From NCBI GenBank assembly GCA_027704905.1, contig CM051005.1:13735100-13799099 (forward strand): 64,000 nucleotides of DNA, given 5' to 3'. Below, piece after piece: positions 28,740 through 50,400 of this stretch. Below the pieces are notes generated by a model. The model had not been told where the DNA came from, did not search any database, and saw only the letters and a program-made list of their open reading frames with translations. A program made the translations under genes and the position numbers. The stretch's first letter is position 1. Each line of letters opens with the position of its first letter. This DNA comes from Muraenolepis orangiensis (lineage: Eukaryota > Chordata > Actinopteri > Gadiformes > Muraenolepididae).

Positions 28740-30262
28740 TTCATGTCCTTCTCCCTCTTCCTCCCTTCCCCCCCTCCCACTACCAAGATGGTGACGTCCC
28801 GTCTCAATCTCCGCACACTCACCCCTGCCGATCTCTCCTCTTCTGTTCTCTCTGCCCTCCCTCCTCCTGATTCGTTCTCTGTTCTACCCCCTGATATTGC
28901 CACTGACCTTCTTCTCTTTACCCTGTCCTCCTCTCTGGACACTCTCTGTCCCCTCACCTCCAGGTCTGCACGTCCAACTCCACGTGTCCCCTGGTTGTCG
29001 GACTCAGTGCGTACGCAGAGGCGGAGCCTCAGAGAGGCGGAGCGCAGGTGGAAGAGAGGAAAAACCCCAGAGGACCTTCTCCATCTTCAAGGGCTCCTGT
29101 CAAACTTCTCCTTGTCGCGACCCCTCTGAACTCAAGAACTACAGACCGGTATCCCTTTTGCCCTTCTTATCCAAAACTCTTGAACGTGCTGTCTTTAACC
29201 AATTGTCCTTGTATCTCCACCAGAACTGCCTCTTGGACCCACACCAATCTGGTTTTAAGGCAGGTCACTCGACAGAAACTGCCCTTCTACTGAGTCGCTC
29301 CATGTTGCTAGAGCAAATTCGCTCTCCTCGGTCCTGATTCTCCTGGACCTGTCTGCAGAATTCGACACTGTGAACCACCAGATTCTCCTCTCCACCCTTG
29401 AGGGGATGGGTGTCTTGGGCTCTGCTCTCGCCTTGTTTGCATCCTACCTGACGGGTCGCTCCTACCAGGTGGCACTGGGAGGGTCTGTGTCAGAACCACG
29501 CAGACTGACTACTGGGGTTCCACAAGGATCGGTCCTGGGTCCTCTTCTCTTCTCCCTCTACACAACGTCCCTTGGTGTTGTTATCCACTCCCATGACTTA
29601 TCCTACCACTGCTATGCTGACGACACCCAACTGGTCTTGTTGTTTTCCCCCCTTGGACACGCAAGTGGAAACACGCATTGCCGCGTGCTCAGCAGACATC
29701 TCAAATTGGATGTCGATGCACCACCTAAAACTCAAGCTGGACAAGACTGAGCTAGTGTTCTTCCCGGCAAAGGGCTGTCCGCACCGAGACCTGGCTGTCA
29801 CCATTGATGATGCTGTGGTGACACCTACTCGGACCGCAAGGAATCTGGGTGTGAGCCTGGACGACCAACTGTCATTCTCTGCAAACATTGCATCGGTGAC
29901 ACGCTCCTGCAGATTCCTCCTCTACAACATCAGGAGGATTCGGCCTTTTCTCACTGAAAAGGCTGCGCAAGTGCTCATCCAGGCTAATATTACATATTAT
30001 AGATAGGTAAATATTGTTCTAGATATTGTTGCATATTGGTTGCCAACTTATTGTACTTTTTCCCTTACACTTTAGCCTGAATTATTGTACTTCCTTGTAC
30101 TACCTGAGCACTGGTTCAGTTATTGGAGACGTTAGAAATGAAATGCACTTTTGACTTCTGGTGACGAGTTGTTCTCTTACCTTCCTTTGTTGAAACACAC
30201 TACTGTAAGTCGCTTTGGATAAAAGCGTCTGCTAAATGACTGTAATGTAATGTAGACTATCC
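28740..30262 (+). mobile_element. L2-type LINE, internally deleted
   Basis: The first part encodes the linker typical of fish L2 (PWLSDSVRTQRRSLREAERR). Then the sequence jumps to RT motifs (NYRPVSLLPFLSKTLERAVF, HQSGFKAGHSTETALL, FDTVNHQILLSTL, GVPQGSVLGPLLFSLY, CYADDTQL), split across frames. It ends in the conserved L2 3' tail (GATAAAAGCGTCTGCTAAAT) and a short TGTAATGTAATGTA tail. Endonuclease and part of the RT N-terminus are missing and frameshifts are present, so it is dead. Confidence 0.88.
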
Positions 30263-31748
30263 CGCTGTACCAAATATAACCCACAAACAAATTAGTCAAG
30301 TATCACAGGTGGCCACACGTCAAACCAATGCCTTCAAGAATCACAGAACAGGTTCTCTCCATCGGCCCACACTCAGCAGCACATTGGTAGAGTGTATGGT
30401 TTGCAAATTGCAGCGCAAGCTTCCTCAAATTGCTGGGTACGACATCGTGGTCCCATGGTGAACTTGTTCAAATAGATGCCTGATAATGCCTTAATTGCTT
30501 CGTATCTTAGGTCTTTGCCCTGTTACATAAAGTACTTAAGGTCACAACAAATAAAATGAATCGATTCATTACGAACTAACATTATATCTGTTATATTTAT
30601 TATTTTCTATGATAATCATTTTTCTTCAGAATCTACGATTTAAACATCCTCAATGTTGATCTACATACACAATGTGCCCGAGATAATATTTCAGAGTGAT
30701 GGACTTGACCAATGAGCTGTGCTGTGCCAATGAGCTGTGCCATGTGCTGACAACACTGACGTGTATCGTGTCTGCTTTCCATCATCCGTCATATTTACGG
30801 TCTAGCACTGGGTATTTATGTAAGAACTGCCGTACAAACCTCTTCTTGCGAATGGTTGTATATCCTCTTTGGTGAAGCGTTGGCTCACCCCTTGAAATTC
30901 AATTAGTTGACTCGGACGAAAACATGCTCGTCTCAGGAGATTCAAAGCGCGACGATGAATTTAAACGAAATTATTCATGTTGTGTCCAGGTTGTGCCCAT
31001 TACGACTTAATTCGTCAATCACAATGTATAATCCTGTCGGAACACTGTAATGGGACCAGTTGGTTACATTTTGTTACGAATAAAAATAACAAAACGAATG
31101 ATGAGGTCGAGTGGTCGGCTATTTACATAATTGGCACACGGCCATTTGTCGGATCCAATCCCACTGGGAGAGTCAAACCAATCTAATAACAACGGACATG
31201 ACATAATGACATGAGTGTCATGTCACGTGGTTGAAAATGCCACAGTTAAAAGATAGGACGACCATCGCGTATTCAAGCAGTGCACTTTCATGCCCAGACA
31301 CATTTATTTATTTGTAAAAAAAATACAACAATCACCATCATGTTTTAAGGGAACCAGCTTAAGGACAACAAAGACGGTTTCCATTACAAGTTCACATGGA
31401 TAAAAAAATACATGTTATTCACAATACACATAATAATAATAAAAATGCTATTAAAATGCTAAAAATATATAAAAAATGTTCATGCGCCAACAGCGAGATG
31501 ACTGCATTGGGAGCTCGTCGTTGGTGAAGGAGAGGTCAGTCCAAAACCACACCATTCACGTGTCATGTCCTTCCAACGCAAAATGCTTTGTTTTTTCCCG
31601 GACCCGTCTCCTTGAGACTCCAGGGCATTCTATGTGGAGCGCTTTGTTAAAGTATATGTAGAGACTTGGATAGTGACCGTGTGCTTGATGGCAAAACCAA
31701 TACAAAAACAAAAGTCTTAGTTTAAAAAAAACCAAAAAAAAACCGTGG
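30263..31748. other. Intergenic and sirt6 3'UTR side
   Basis: No gene recognised. The minus-strand signal AATAAA at 31308-31303 probably ends the sirt6 transcript. Confidence 0.4.
31303..31308 (-). terminator. Candidate poly(A) signal for sirt6
   Basis: TTTATT on the plus strand is AATAAA on the minus strand, about 440 bp past the distal sirt6 stop. Motif seen; use inferred. Confidence 0.4.
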
Positions 31749-39702
<7,954 letters not shown>

Positions 39703-40018
39703 GCTTGGGAAGGGTTTGTGTTTACAAACACCAAAGTGATCTCCACTCAAACTCCGCTGTGTTTGTTATTCGTGGTGTTTTTATGACGTCATTTAAACGC
39801 GACGACCCAGGCTGACTGTTTGCGCTATCTTATGCGCTCACTGCAGCCCGTAGAAAACGACGGGGGCGATTCTTATACAGTACGATGTTGCCTTCTGTGG
39901 GCCACAGTGTCTGTGCGTAACTGCATCTTAATTAATGAACCTCGCAGCCAAACCCAATACAAGCCAAATACCCCACGAATAAAAGACATCGAGTATGATT
40001 TTTTTTTCAATATAGTCC

Positions 40019-40024
40019 TTTATT
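40019..40024 (-). terminator. Candidate poly(A) signal for cdc34
   Basis: TTTATT on plus (AATAAA on minus) about 1.55 kb after the cdc34 stop and about 320 bp before the sirt6 start, implying tight spacing between the two genes. Confidence 0.4.
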
Positions 40025-41572
40025 TTTTTTTAAATAGCCAAAAGACACAAAAAACAAGTAAATACAATCGACCATCCATACATCTTATGTGTGCATATCA
40101 GTTGTAGTTATCTTCTGAAGCTGTAAGCCAACATTGAAAACTACCCAAAGACTGTCTTAGCTTGATGATCAGACCCGTCCTGAGAATTGCAAAAGTCCAA
40201 TTAGAGTAAATAAAAATAAACCAAAATGATATTGCAGGTGCAGAATACAAACCAAACACTCTCAAATGAACAACAACCCCTTATCTGCCTCCACCATCTG
40301 CGCAGAAAAGTAAAAGTCATTAATTAATTTCGGCCTTTATCCTCAAGTGTTGTTGACCCTGATACACCATTACTCAAAACGACAGTGTTCCTGTACAAAC
40401 CCAAACCCCAGTGAATCCATTCCTCTACTCATGTCATTCTTATACATGTTTAGGAGGGAATAACAGGACAACAACAAAGGTGACAAATTAAGCTCAAGAT
40501 AAATTAAAAACAGCAAAACTAGACATCTAAACAGGGAACAATTGTTCAAAAAGTAAATCAGTGGCATTCAGGGCTTCATTCAAATGGCTTCTCTGGGCTT
40601 CTTACCGAAGACACCTCCAACAGACGATCAGAAGTTTAGTCCCGGGTAGGCTGCGCAACTACAGAATGAAAAGATCCTTTGAATAACAACCCCATTCTAT
40701 TTTTTTTTTTTAAATAATAAAAGATGACACGCATCAAAAACTATATATATACACGAGGACGTTTGAATTCTGTGCGGGGTGCGCAGGGAAAAATAAGCCC
40801 AGAAACGGTTTACCAATTAACTAATTAACTTGACTCCAACTAATCATCCTCTGAGCGTAGGTTTTTTTTTTCAAACTAAACGTTGGGAAAGGGGTTTTTC
40901 ACCAACACATCGAGAAAACTAGAAACGGAACATCTTGTTGTGTGAAAAGCGACCCTTTGAAGCAGTTGACAGTGCTTCACTCTAAACATAGAGAGATACA
41001 ACAACAACAACAAAAACTGGCTGATTGAAGTCTGGCATCTTTCTCAAGTCACACAGAGGCCAACTACAGCAGTGCAAGGACCAGTGGCAATTAGAGGGAG
41101 ATGTCGACTGGACAGAGGGAAGGAGGCAGACTGGACCAGCTTGTCAAGTGTTTGCACCAGTGCAAAGGCTGCGAGTTGTTGACAAAGACTTAACAATACA
41201 CAAAACTAAAATAATTCAACTTTAAGATTTCAATTAAACCGTAGACTACTATACACATGTATTTTGGGAGGTGGGTGTTGCCTAACAAGAAAATAAGTGC
41301 ATGATAAATTGGTTTGCAATATTGCCAGGTTTAAAAACAGAGGCTGGTGCAAATCTCATCAGATCAGGCCCTCCCCTCTAACGTGTAGTCAATTCTGATC
41401 TCTACAAAAAAAACAACAAAGACACTAGGAAAGCAGATGATGGAGGTTAAAAAACTGTCTTGGTTTTATACCCATTTCTATCATGGAGCAAGGGGGAGGA
41501 GTTGAGCTTGAAGGGGGAGGAGGAAGTGGTGGTGGTGGTGATGGGGGGGGGGGGGGGGGGAAATCAAGCACG
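40025..41572 (-). other. Likely cdc34 3'UTR
   Basis: Non-coding, A/T-rich, continuous between the cdc34 stop and a poly(A) signal. It contains a G-run at 41545-41562 and (GGT)n-like patches just after the stop. Extent inferred. Confidence 0.45.
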
Positions 41573-43203
41573 TCATGACTCCTCGTTGCCTGAGTCGTCT
41601 TCGGCATAGCAACAGTCACCATCCTCGTCCTCCAGGTCCTCGTCATCATAGTAATCGTCGTAAAAGAGGTCAGAGCCTTCGTCGGGAGGGGGTGCGCGCG
41701 TGCGGACGCAGTACTCGGCCAGAGTGGTGGGCACCTTCACGCCGTCGCGCTCCGCTTCGGCCTTGGTGGCCAACACCTGTTTTCTGGAGGTGTGAAAAAA
41801 CACACAGTTTTAATTTACTTTCCATGAGCCAATCTGCGGAGGTGGCTAGGGTTGTGAGCCCAGGACTCAAATATTATTGCGGACGTTTGGAAAACTACCA
41901 TATTAAAAGAACAAAGTGTTTTACCTAATGATCTCTGCATACTCCCGGTCCTTGCCCTTGCTGTCCCTCCATTTACGGTACATGACGGAGGCGTCCACGT
42001 TGGCGGGAGAGAACGTGTTGGGCTCGTTCAGCAGTGAAATGACACTCAGCAAGATGGTTCTGACGGCACAAGACGATCACAAGTCAGTTAAGCAGTACGG
42101 TCTACCCTACCGTCGATATGTTTTGCCAGAATATAGTTTTTCCTATTCCGTATAAGTCTGCAAGAATTGAATCGCGAAGGACACATAACAGTGTACGAAA
42201 TTGCTGAAATTCAATCAAATCGAAGAATGTACAAGATGAGATTCAGACACACCAAACATTCTGGTTATTTATTATATTTGTATACAAGTTATACAATGGT
42301 CTGGTAAGTATAACACAAAGGCTACTGAATTCAATTATACTATTGAAGAACCAAAATGTGCATTGCAAATGCTCACATTTAGTGGCAACAGTAAATAATG
42401 CAACATTCAAATGGAAGTGGGAAGAATATCATAGGAAAAGACCAAAATGATGCGGTTACAGAACTTTTTGCTGAGGGAACACTTCAATTTCAATGGGGTA
42501 TGGGAAATGTAGGAAGGTCATGTGATCAGTAGTACCTGACGTTTTGGGTGGGGTTCCATCTCTCTGAGGGTAGCTCCCCGCTCTGAGGGTCATCCACTGG
42601 GGGGTGAAGGATGGAGATGCAAACATCTCCATTCTGAAATGACAAGTCACGGTTAAATATGGAAAATGGACTTTGTATGACTAGCATAATTGAATAGTAA
42701 TCACCTCCTGCTTATAAGTCAAATGTATATCATTGTATTGCAATATGTTTTTGTACAATAATAATTATTATTTAATATTCTATTTTAATAATTGATATTC
42801 TAATGTAATAAGTATTAGCTTGACACATTGGCTTACCTCATAGATGTTAGGATGCCACATCTTTGTAAGAAACCGGAAGGCAGGTGGGGAATAGGGATAG
42901 TCAATTGGGAACTTGAGCCGAGCCTGGAAAAACGAGAATACAAATTCAAGCACATAAGAAACCCAGCGAGAGGGAAATGTAATAGTGTAGTAATGGATAT
43001 GTATTATGTGAACCTACCTTAAAATAACCACCTTCATAGTGAGTGTTAGGCGGTCCAAAAATAGCGACTTCCCAGTTGTACAGGTCCGCCTCGTCCACCA
43101 GTGTGATTTTAAACCCCTCGACGGGCTCTTCCTGGAGACTCTTCATTTCCAGCATGAGTGCTTTCTGAGAGCTGGCTACATGTGTAGGGCCGTGTTGCGC
43201 CAT
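41573..43203 (-). CDS. cdc34: Ubiquitin-conjugating enzyme E2 R1 / CDC34 (5 exons)
   Basis: Exons in transcript order: 43203-43018, 42923-42837, 42633-42536, 42059-41925, 41783-41573; they join in frame to 238 residues (human CDC34 is 236). Start MAQHGPTHVASSQKAL. UBC fold with EVAIFGPPNT, FPIDYPYSPPAFRFLTKMWH and the active-site Cys in NGDVCISILHPP (about residue 96). The family-specific acidic insertion VDDPQSGELPSERWNPTQNV follows. The acidic C-terminal tail (DEGSDLFYDDYYDDED ... DDSGNEES) binds the basic canyon of cullin. It works with SCF ligases to build K48 chains, for example on CDK inhibitors at G1/S. UBE2R2 is the close paralogue; ARLKFPIDYPYSPPAF and DEGSDLFYDDYY favour CDC34. Confidence 0.94.
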
Positions 43204-44427
43204 GACTGCAAGATTAACCCGATGAAGCAATGGTTTACCCGAGTAAAACCCCTGTGTGGCAATGGGAGAAAACACGTCCTTTGTTTACCAAGAGCCCTAC
43301 CTAGTGAACAGGCCAAACCTGTGACAAGCTGCGCTTGTTGTGTTGGGAGAAAAACAAACGCCCTTTTCCACGAATATGAACACCGATCACGACAAAAACA
43401 CGAACACGTTAGACTTTACCAAGTGACCAAACACATTGTGACCGAATCACGGAGCAGTAGCACTAGACCCCCGACCTCGAAACACAGGATCAGCTTTAAA
43501 TCTAACGATGGCTGCTGGCTAACGCCGAGCTAACGAGCTCTACCCTGTCGCCCAGCTGAACCCCAGGGTCCAATTGGTGCAAAAACGTGCTCCCTTATTC
43601 TGAATGACTGTACACAACAGGTCAAAATCTCTACAGCTATCTTTAGTCTCGGAACAGAAATTATGATCCAAATTTTAGTGGTCAAAAACAAATAAGTGTC
43701 CGACTAACAAGAGGGTGAATGAAGAATGTTGCTGAAAGGAATCCCCTCTCCCTTCAAAACAGTCGACAGGGCGCACTGCCTTCTGGGAAGTGGAGTTCAA
43801 TTGTAAAGATTAATCATCATACACATTTTATTTGAACTTTTAACACGGGACACGGGAACACCATTGCGATGTTAATGCCATCACATCGCGATTATAGTTC
43901 GCAACATGTATTTAACATGAATGTCACAGATGTTGAGTGGATGTATACGAGGTAAAATAACTACAACTGGCACTTCCTGTCAGTATGACAACAACGCCGT
44001 GTTGTTGTTGTTCAAGCAGGTTTGACACCACGTAGTCCCACAACGGAGTCAAGTCAACATATTTGAAAAACAACTTCCCAACGTGACTCGGTGGGCTTCG
44101 CCAGGCACAGTGGACTGTGTTAAACAATGTGAAAATAAATATAACGCTTTGCTTTGTGAAGACGTGTTTAGTGCGCGACTATAATTAGGCCACGGTCCCT
44201 ACGCGTACGTTTCCATTCGCCTGAGCAATAAAGTACACGTTTTGTATACATTATTTAATTAGAAAAATTGTAATTAGACGCCATTTGACTCAACTTTATT
44301 TTAATAACCCGGTCGTCATGTTTCTAAAATAATCATGACAATAAAATGTATTTCCCCATGCAGTTAGCGAAGGGTCCTATTTACGCGACGGAGCACAGCC
44401 GGGACCCAATAATACGAGGAACTCGCC
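43204..44427. promoter_or_regulatory. Divergent promoter region between cdc34 and cactin
   Basis: The 1.2 kb between two head-to-head start codons. No TATA box is evident near either start. It contains a ZNF143-type element and no repeat insertion, in contrast to the rest of the window. Confidence 0.5.
43776..43798 (-). promoter_or_regulatory. ZNF143/STAF-type element
   Basis: On the minus strand ACTCCACTTCCCAGAAGGCA closely follows the ACTACAATTCCCAGAATGC consensus bound by ZNF143 with THAP11/HCFC1, which is enriched in vertebrate bidirectional housekeeping promoters. It sits mid-way between cdc34 and cactin. Confidence 0.55.
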
Positions 44428-47400
44428 ATGGAGTCGAAAAGAAGACGTCGTTCTCGGTCCAGATCTCGAAGTTGGAACCGAGAATCCAAGACCAGAACCC
44501 GACAGAGCAGATCACGATCCCGGGAGAAAAGCAAGGTAGTACGTAGTCGCTCCTCGGATCGGAATCGATCCGTCAGACGGAGCAGACGGTCCGGTAGTCG
44601 TGGCTCCGACTGCGACCGCGGCTCCCCGCGGCGACAGTGGCCCAAACCCACGGGCCGTTCTGGATCTAGGAGTGACTCCGAAAGCGATAAACGAGCAACG
44701 AGACGTTTCAAAAGTGGATCAAGGGATCGATTCGGGTAAATATGCGCTCGCCATGGATCTATATACATTAGATTAGATTCAAATGTATTGTCATTGATTG
44801 CACAGCAAGTACAGTACAGCTAAAAATAATTTGACATCTAACCATGAGTGCAAATGTTACGGTAAAGTGCATGGTAATATATAGTGTACAGTGGTTAAAT
44901 AATACTTAAATAGACAGTCCACTAGGTATAAAATAACTTTATATATACTCTACATCTATAACAATGATGGTTCCAGAAACATGTTTAGTATGCGTGGAAA
45001 ACTCAATGCAACTAACGTCAAAAATCATTTCTGTTGCAGTTCTGATTCGGATGGCCATAAGTCCCGAAGACCAAAGGATAAAGGTGACCGCCGAGAAGCA
45101 AAAGGAGACCCAAGGAGAGGGCGGTCCAAATCCGGTTCTGACTCGAGCGTTGAGAACAGGGAACAGAGGAAACCGAGGAGCCCCGGTAAAGGCAGCCCCA
45201 CCAGAGACCGACGCCAAAAAGAGATAGAGAAGGAAAGGCCGAGGAGCAACAGTAGAGATCCTGATAGGAGACGAGACAGGGATAGAAGCCCAGAGGAAAT
45301 ACGACCTAGTGTCGACAGGGAGCATGGCGGCGGGGACAGAACCCGAGGGAAGGGTGAAGAAGACAGGAGGAGGCAGCGGTCTGCATCAGCCGAGTCCTCC
45401 GATAGCTCTGGGTCAGATCGCCAGGGCCGCAAACCCTCCCCAGGAGCAAAGCATGCCGACAAGGAGGAAACGAAAAAACAGAAAGAGATGCTGAAAGCTC
45501 TGGAGACACCGGAGGAGAAGAGGGCCAGAAGACTGGCTAAGAAGGAGGCAAAGGAGAGGAAAAAGAGAGAGAAGATGGGCTGGAGTGAGGAGTATATGGG
45601 ATATACCAACGCAGACAATCCCTTCGGTGACAACAACTTGCTTGGCACATTCAAATGGCAAAAGGTAAAAGCAAGAACAAAGACTGTTGTGGTTTGTGAA
45701 ATACATGTTGGAAAAATGTGAAGATTGTCATCTTATTTGGATTTTTTTTGTTCAGGCTTTGGACAAGAAAGGCATTGGTCACCTTGGAGAGAAGGACCTG
45801 AAGGACAGGAACAAACAGATCCAAGAAGATAACCGCAGAGAGCTTCAGAAGGTACGGTTGGCTTGGGAGTTACCGCATCAATCTCGATGTTCTCACTTTA
45901 TGGATCAAATGAGCTCATTTCAAATTCACAAGGCATGCTTCTTTTTTTTTAGAGAGGATGTAGCAGAATAAGAGGTCTTTCAAAATAAATTATCTCCCTA
46001 TCGTTATTTACCCCGGTGCTGTACCATGATGCCACACAAATCTTAGCCCACATCATTACACTTGTGTGGAGTGTGTGGCTGGTTTAAGCAGCTTCACATG
46101 GCCTGAGCTAGACTGATTGTTCTATGACTGCACACCTGTGTATTAGGGCTGGGCCCCCGCATCCTGAGAACATTTTATGCCGGCACCATCGAGTGTTCTT
46201 ACAGGGTGTATCACCGCCTGGTACGGGAACTGCGCCGCACTCGAGCGCAGAGCGCTTCAAAGGGTGGTGCGGACGGCCCAGTATATCGTTGGAGGTGAGC
46301 TCCCCTCCCTCCTGGATATATACAACCAGCGGTGCGTGGCCAAGGCCAAACGCATCATAAAGACATTGCCCACCCCAGCCACCAACTGTACTCACTGTTA
46401 CCGTCAGGCAGGCGATACCGCAGTATCAAGTGCCGTACAAATAGGCTTAGAGATAGCTTCCACAGTCAGGCCATCAGGCTGCTGAACAAGGGCGTATAGC
46501 ATATAACAATGTATATTTTATTACATTGATTTATATATACATATTGCTATTTTCTGTGCCGATATTTTGCATTTTATAAATTGCTTTTTTATTTTTATTT
46601 TTTAACTTTATTCTATTTTTATCAATTTCTTATCTTATTTTATAACTGCTGTCTGTCGTCGGGTATTGCACATAAGATTTTCACATCACTGCTTTATACT
46701 TGTGTAAACTGTGAAGTGACAATAAACTTGACTTGACTTGAAATGACGATAATGAAAAAAAAAAAAATCTTAATCCTTACCTAATTAAATGCGTAAGGGA
46801 TGATGAACGGAAAGCTCATTAATGAGTCGGTAGTCGGTCCCGCTCATTAATAAGTAGTATTCGGTGCCGTAGTCGGTCCCGATTTATTATGATTTACTTC
46901 CGCGGGAAAAAAATGGTTCTCCGAAGTTGAGGCGTTGCTTGACAACTGGCGCAAACAATTCAGCAATTCTATCAGCAAGTCAGTATTTTCCGTCAGGAAA
47001 AGTGAACGGGACTACTCGCGGAGTGATATGATAGCCGTGAATAGAAGCCATTGCCGCCTTCCGCCATTGTTGTTCTCCGTCTACAGGCCCACGTTTGTCG
47101 CATATGTAAACACGTCATTAATTATCGTCATACGCGGTATGACAAAATACTTATCGTGGGGAGGACTTATCGCGATAAACGATACGATATGGCACAGCCC
47201 ACCTGTGTAACATTGTTAATCAAGGCCCACAGGTTAAAATAGCCACCACCACACACACTCGAGGAGAGAGCTCTAGCATGCACCATCTGCTCTGTTCTTA
47301 ATGATTCAAACTCTTGCAATAAACCAGATTCCTCATCACCCTGTGTCCTTGTCTTCAGGGAGGAGCCCTCAAGTAGCCATTTTAATGGCTGGTGGCAGCA

Positions 47401-50400
47401 TCATCTGCTACACTACTTTTAATATTGTAGAATATCCAAAATGTCCATACAGTATGCATTACGAAACCAAACACAGGAAATATTTTCTTTTGTGTGTGTA
47501 TATATGTGAAGCAGTATGCATAACAAAACCAAACAAACACAGGAAATCCTTTGTGTGTGTGTGTGTGTGTGTGTGTAGGTGAAGCAGCTGCGTTTGGAGA
47601 GGGAGCGAGAGAAGGCCATGCGGGAGACTGAGCTGGAAATGCTGCAGAGGGAGAAGGAGGCGGAGCACTTCAAGACCTGGGCCGAGCAGGAGGACAACTT
47701 CCATCTGCATCAGGCCAAGCTACGGTCAGTGGGTACCTCGGTTCCTGGGGCAGGACAGGCTCGTGGTTAGGATGTTTGACTCACAGCTGAAGGATTCTGA
47801 GTTCAAGCCCAATGTCTACCAGTGGAAAAGTAGCTGCTAAATGGTTTCTGTATGAGTCAATGTGAAATGATGGCTGAAAAGAATAGGGAGTAGTCGTACA
47901 AAACAATGTTATGCTTTCTAATTGTTATATATATATAATATCACTTCAGAAGTATGTTGCATAGACCTGCATTTTTTTAAAGCACATTTTCTTAGCTGAT
48001 TTAGTTGGCCCACCCTTTTTGACCAAGGTAAATGTGAAATTATACAAATGGTGTGTTTTTCGAGGCAGGGTTGTACTCCACATTCTTGCAGAGGCTTTGA
48101 CTTTGATCATAACCCGTGCTCACTCAACCCCCGTGGCTCGTCTAGGTCCAAGATCCGTATCCGCGACGGGCGTGCCAAGCCCATCGACCTCTTGGCCAAG
48201 TACATCAGCGCAGAGGACGACGACCTGGCGGTAGAGATGCACGAGCCATACACCTTCCTCAACGGGCTAACCGTCACCGACATGGATGACCTGCTGGAGG
48301 ACATCAAGGTAGTGTGTCTGTGTTTACGGCTCTGTTGTGTGTGTGTGTGTTCGGTTCTACTTTGTCATTGGTGGTGATACATTATACCAGTTTATACCAA
48401 ATTTGTCATCGCTGACCTTTGACCTTCTAGGTTTACATGGAGCTGGAGCAGGGGAAGAACGTTGACTTCTGGCGAGACATGACCATCATCACGGAGGATG
48501 AGATCATCAAACTGAGGAAGTTGGAGGCTTCTGGAAAAGGACCAGGTACAGAATCTTACAGAACAATGCACGTCAGCTGCCCGTAGTTTCTCCTAGGAAG
48601 CAGATTGGTCTAAACCGCTGTGGTTCGGCCACCAGCGGACAACTTGAAGAGATGTATTTTCGTGTGAATGTGATCTCCCATATCCAGCTACCTCGCAAGG
48701 TAACTAAAGATGTGCACAAGTGCATTGCCTCTCAACTTAACCCCCCCCCCCCCCCGTTCGCTGCTCTTTTGGGTTTCCAGTGGACCGCCGCGACGGCATA
48801 AACACTTCGGTGACCATCGACGTCCAGATGGTGTTCAAGGGGAAGACGTATAGCCAGCTGCAGGCCATGAACCTGAACATCGAGTCCAAAATCCGATCGG
48901 GGGGCTCCAACCTGGACATCGGCTACTGGGAGAGCCTGCTGCAGCAAGTCAGGGTGTTCATGGCTAGAGCCAGGTAGGCCTTCTGATGGACCTGGATGTG
49001 GCTGAGGAATTACCCCAATGTTCCGGTCTGGAATTGAATGGTTGAATTGTTTTTTTTTGGCTTGTGTTTTTAGATTGAGGGAGAGACACCAGGACGTCCT
49101 GCGCCAGAAGCTTTTCAAACTGAAACAGGAGCAAGGGGTGGAGAGTGAGCCGCTGTTCCCCATTATCAAGGAGGAAGGAGAAGGGGAGGAGGCTGCGTAT
49201 GTCGCACACACACACACACACATGCTCACATTACTCACACAATACAATATTACCAAGTTGTGTGTTCTTAACCCGTCGTACAACTGACAATCCAAAATAC
49301 GCGACCGTTTCACGGTGCTCACGTGTTACCCCAAATGTCTTGCGGAACAGGAGCGGAGCAGGAGAGGGCTCTTCAGCCAAAGCTGGGCCATCATCACCTT
49401 CCTCTCCCTCCGCCGGGACGAGTGCAGAAGCCGCCACAGAGGATCCCGACAAGGAGGCCGGCCCCTCCGGGGAGGGCAAGAAGGCAGATGAGAAGGAGGG
49501 CGATGGAGAGGAGAAGGAGGAGGCGGTGTTGACGGAGGAGGACCTGATCCAGCAGAGCCAGGCGGACTACGACTCCGGCCGCTACAGTCCCACGCTGCTC
49601 ACCGCCTCCGAGCTGCCGATCGACGCGCACGCCATCACGCCGGAAGAGGACGCGACGCGGCTGTGCCTGGCCCGCAGGCAGCTGCAGGTCACCGGTAAGA
49701 CGGGACACGCATGCACAATACACATCGTGCTTCTCGTTACTTTCATTGGAATCCTAATGGGATTCGTTGCATTTTTAGCATGCTCGTTCAGGTTTCATTA
49801 TTAGTCTTGTTCTAGCACAAACCAATGAGCTGGCCAGGAATTGCTTTATTTTTGTATTGACTCTTATTACTTTGCTTACTATGACCAATATTCTAGTATG
49901 CTGTATTGTACTACAGTTGATCAATTGTTTTTTTTCATGCACATATTTATCTGTACAATGTTAACCCCCTAGCCCGTCTCTCGTGGCCTGTACCGCCTTA
50001 ACCCCTTGCTGCCTGTCTCCTGTTTTTTAAGGAGGAGATGTGAGTGAAAGCGCGGAGGACGCGTTCGTTCGCCGCGCCAAGCAGGGCATGGGCACCGACG
50101 AGGCCCAGTTCAGCGTCGAGCTTCCCCTCACGGGCAAGATGTACCTGTGGGCCGACAAGTACCGGCCCCGCAAGCCGCGCTTCTTCAACAGGGTGCACAC
50201 GGGCTTCGAGTGGAACAAGTACAATCAGACGCATTATGACTTCGACAACCCCCCGCCCAAGATCGTCCAGGGCTACAAGTTCAACATCTTCTACCCGGAC
50301 CTGATCAACAAGCGGTCCACGCCGCAGTACTTCCTGGAGCCCAGTCCCGACAACAAGGACTTCGGGATCCTGCGCTTCCACGCGGGCCCGCCATACGAGG

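Noticed and set aside
45025..45654. 209-codon minus-strand Ser/Leu-rich frame
   Set aside because: Antisense of the Arg/Ser/Glu-rich cactin exon 2.
50044..50304. Arg/Ser-rich frame inside cactin exon 10
   Set aside because: Out-of-frame shadow of the conserved cactin C-terminal domain.
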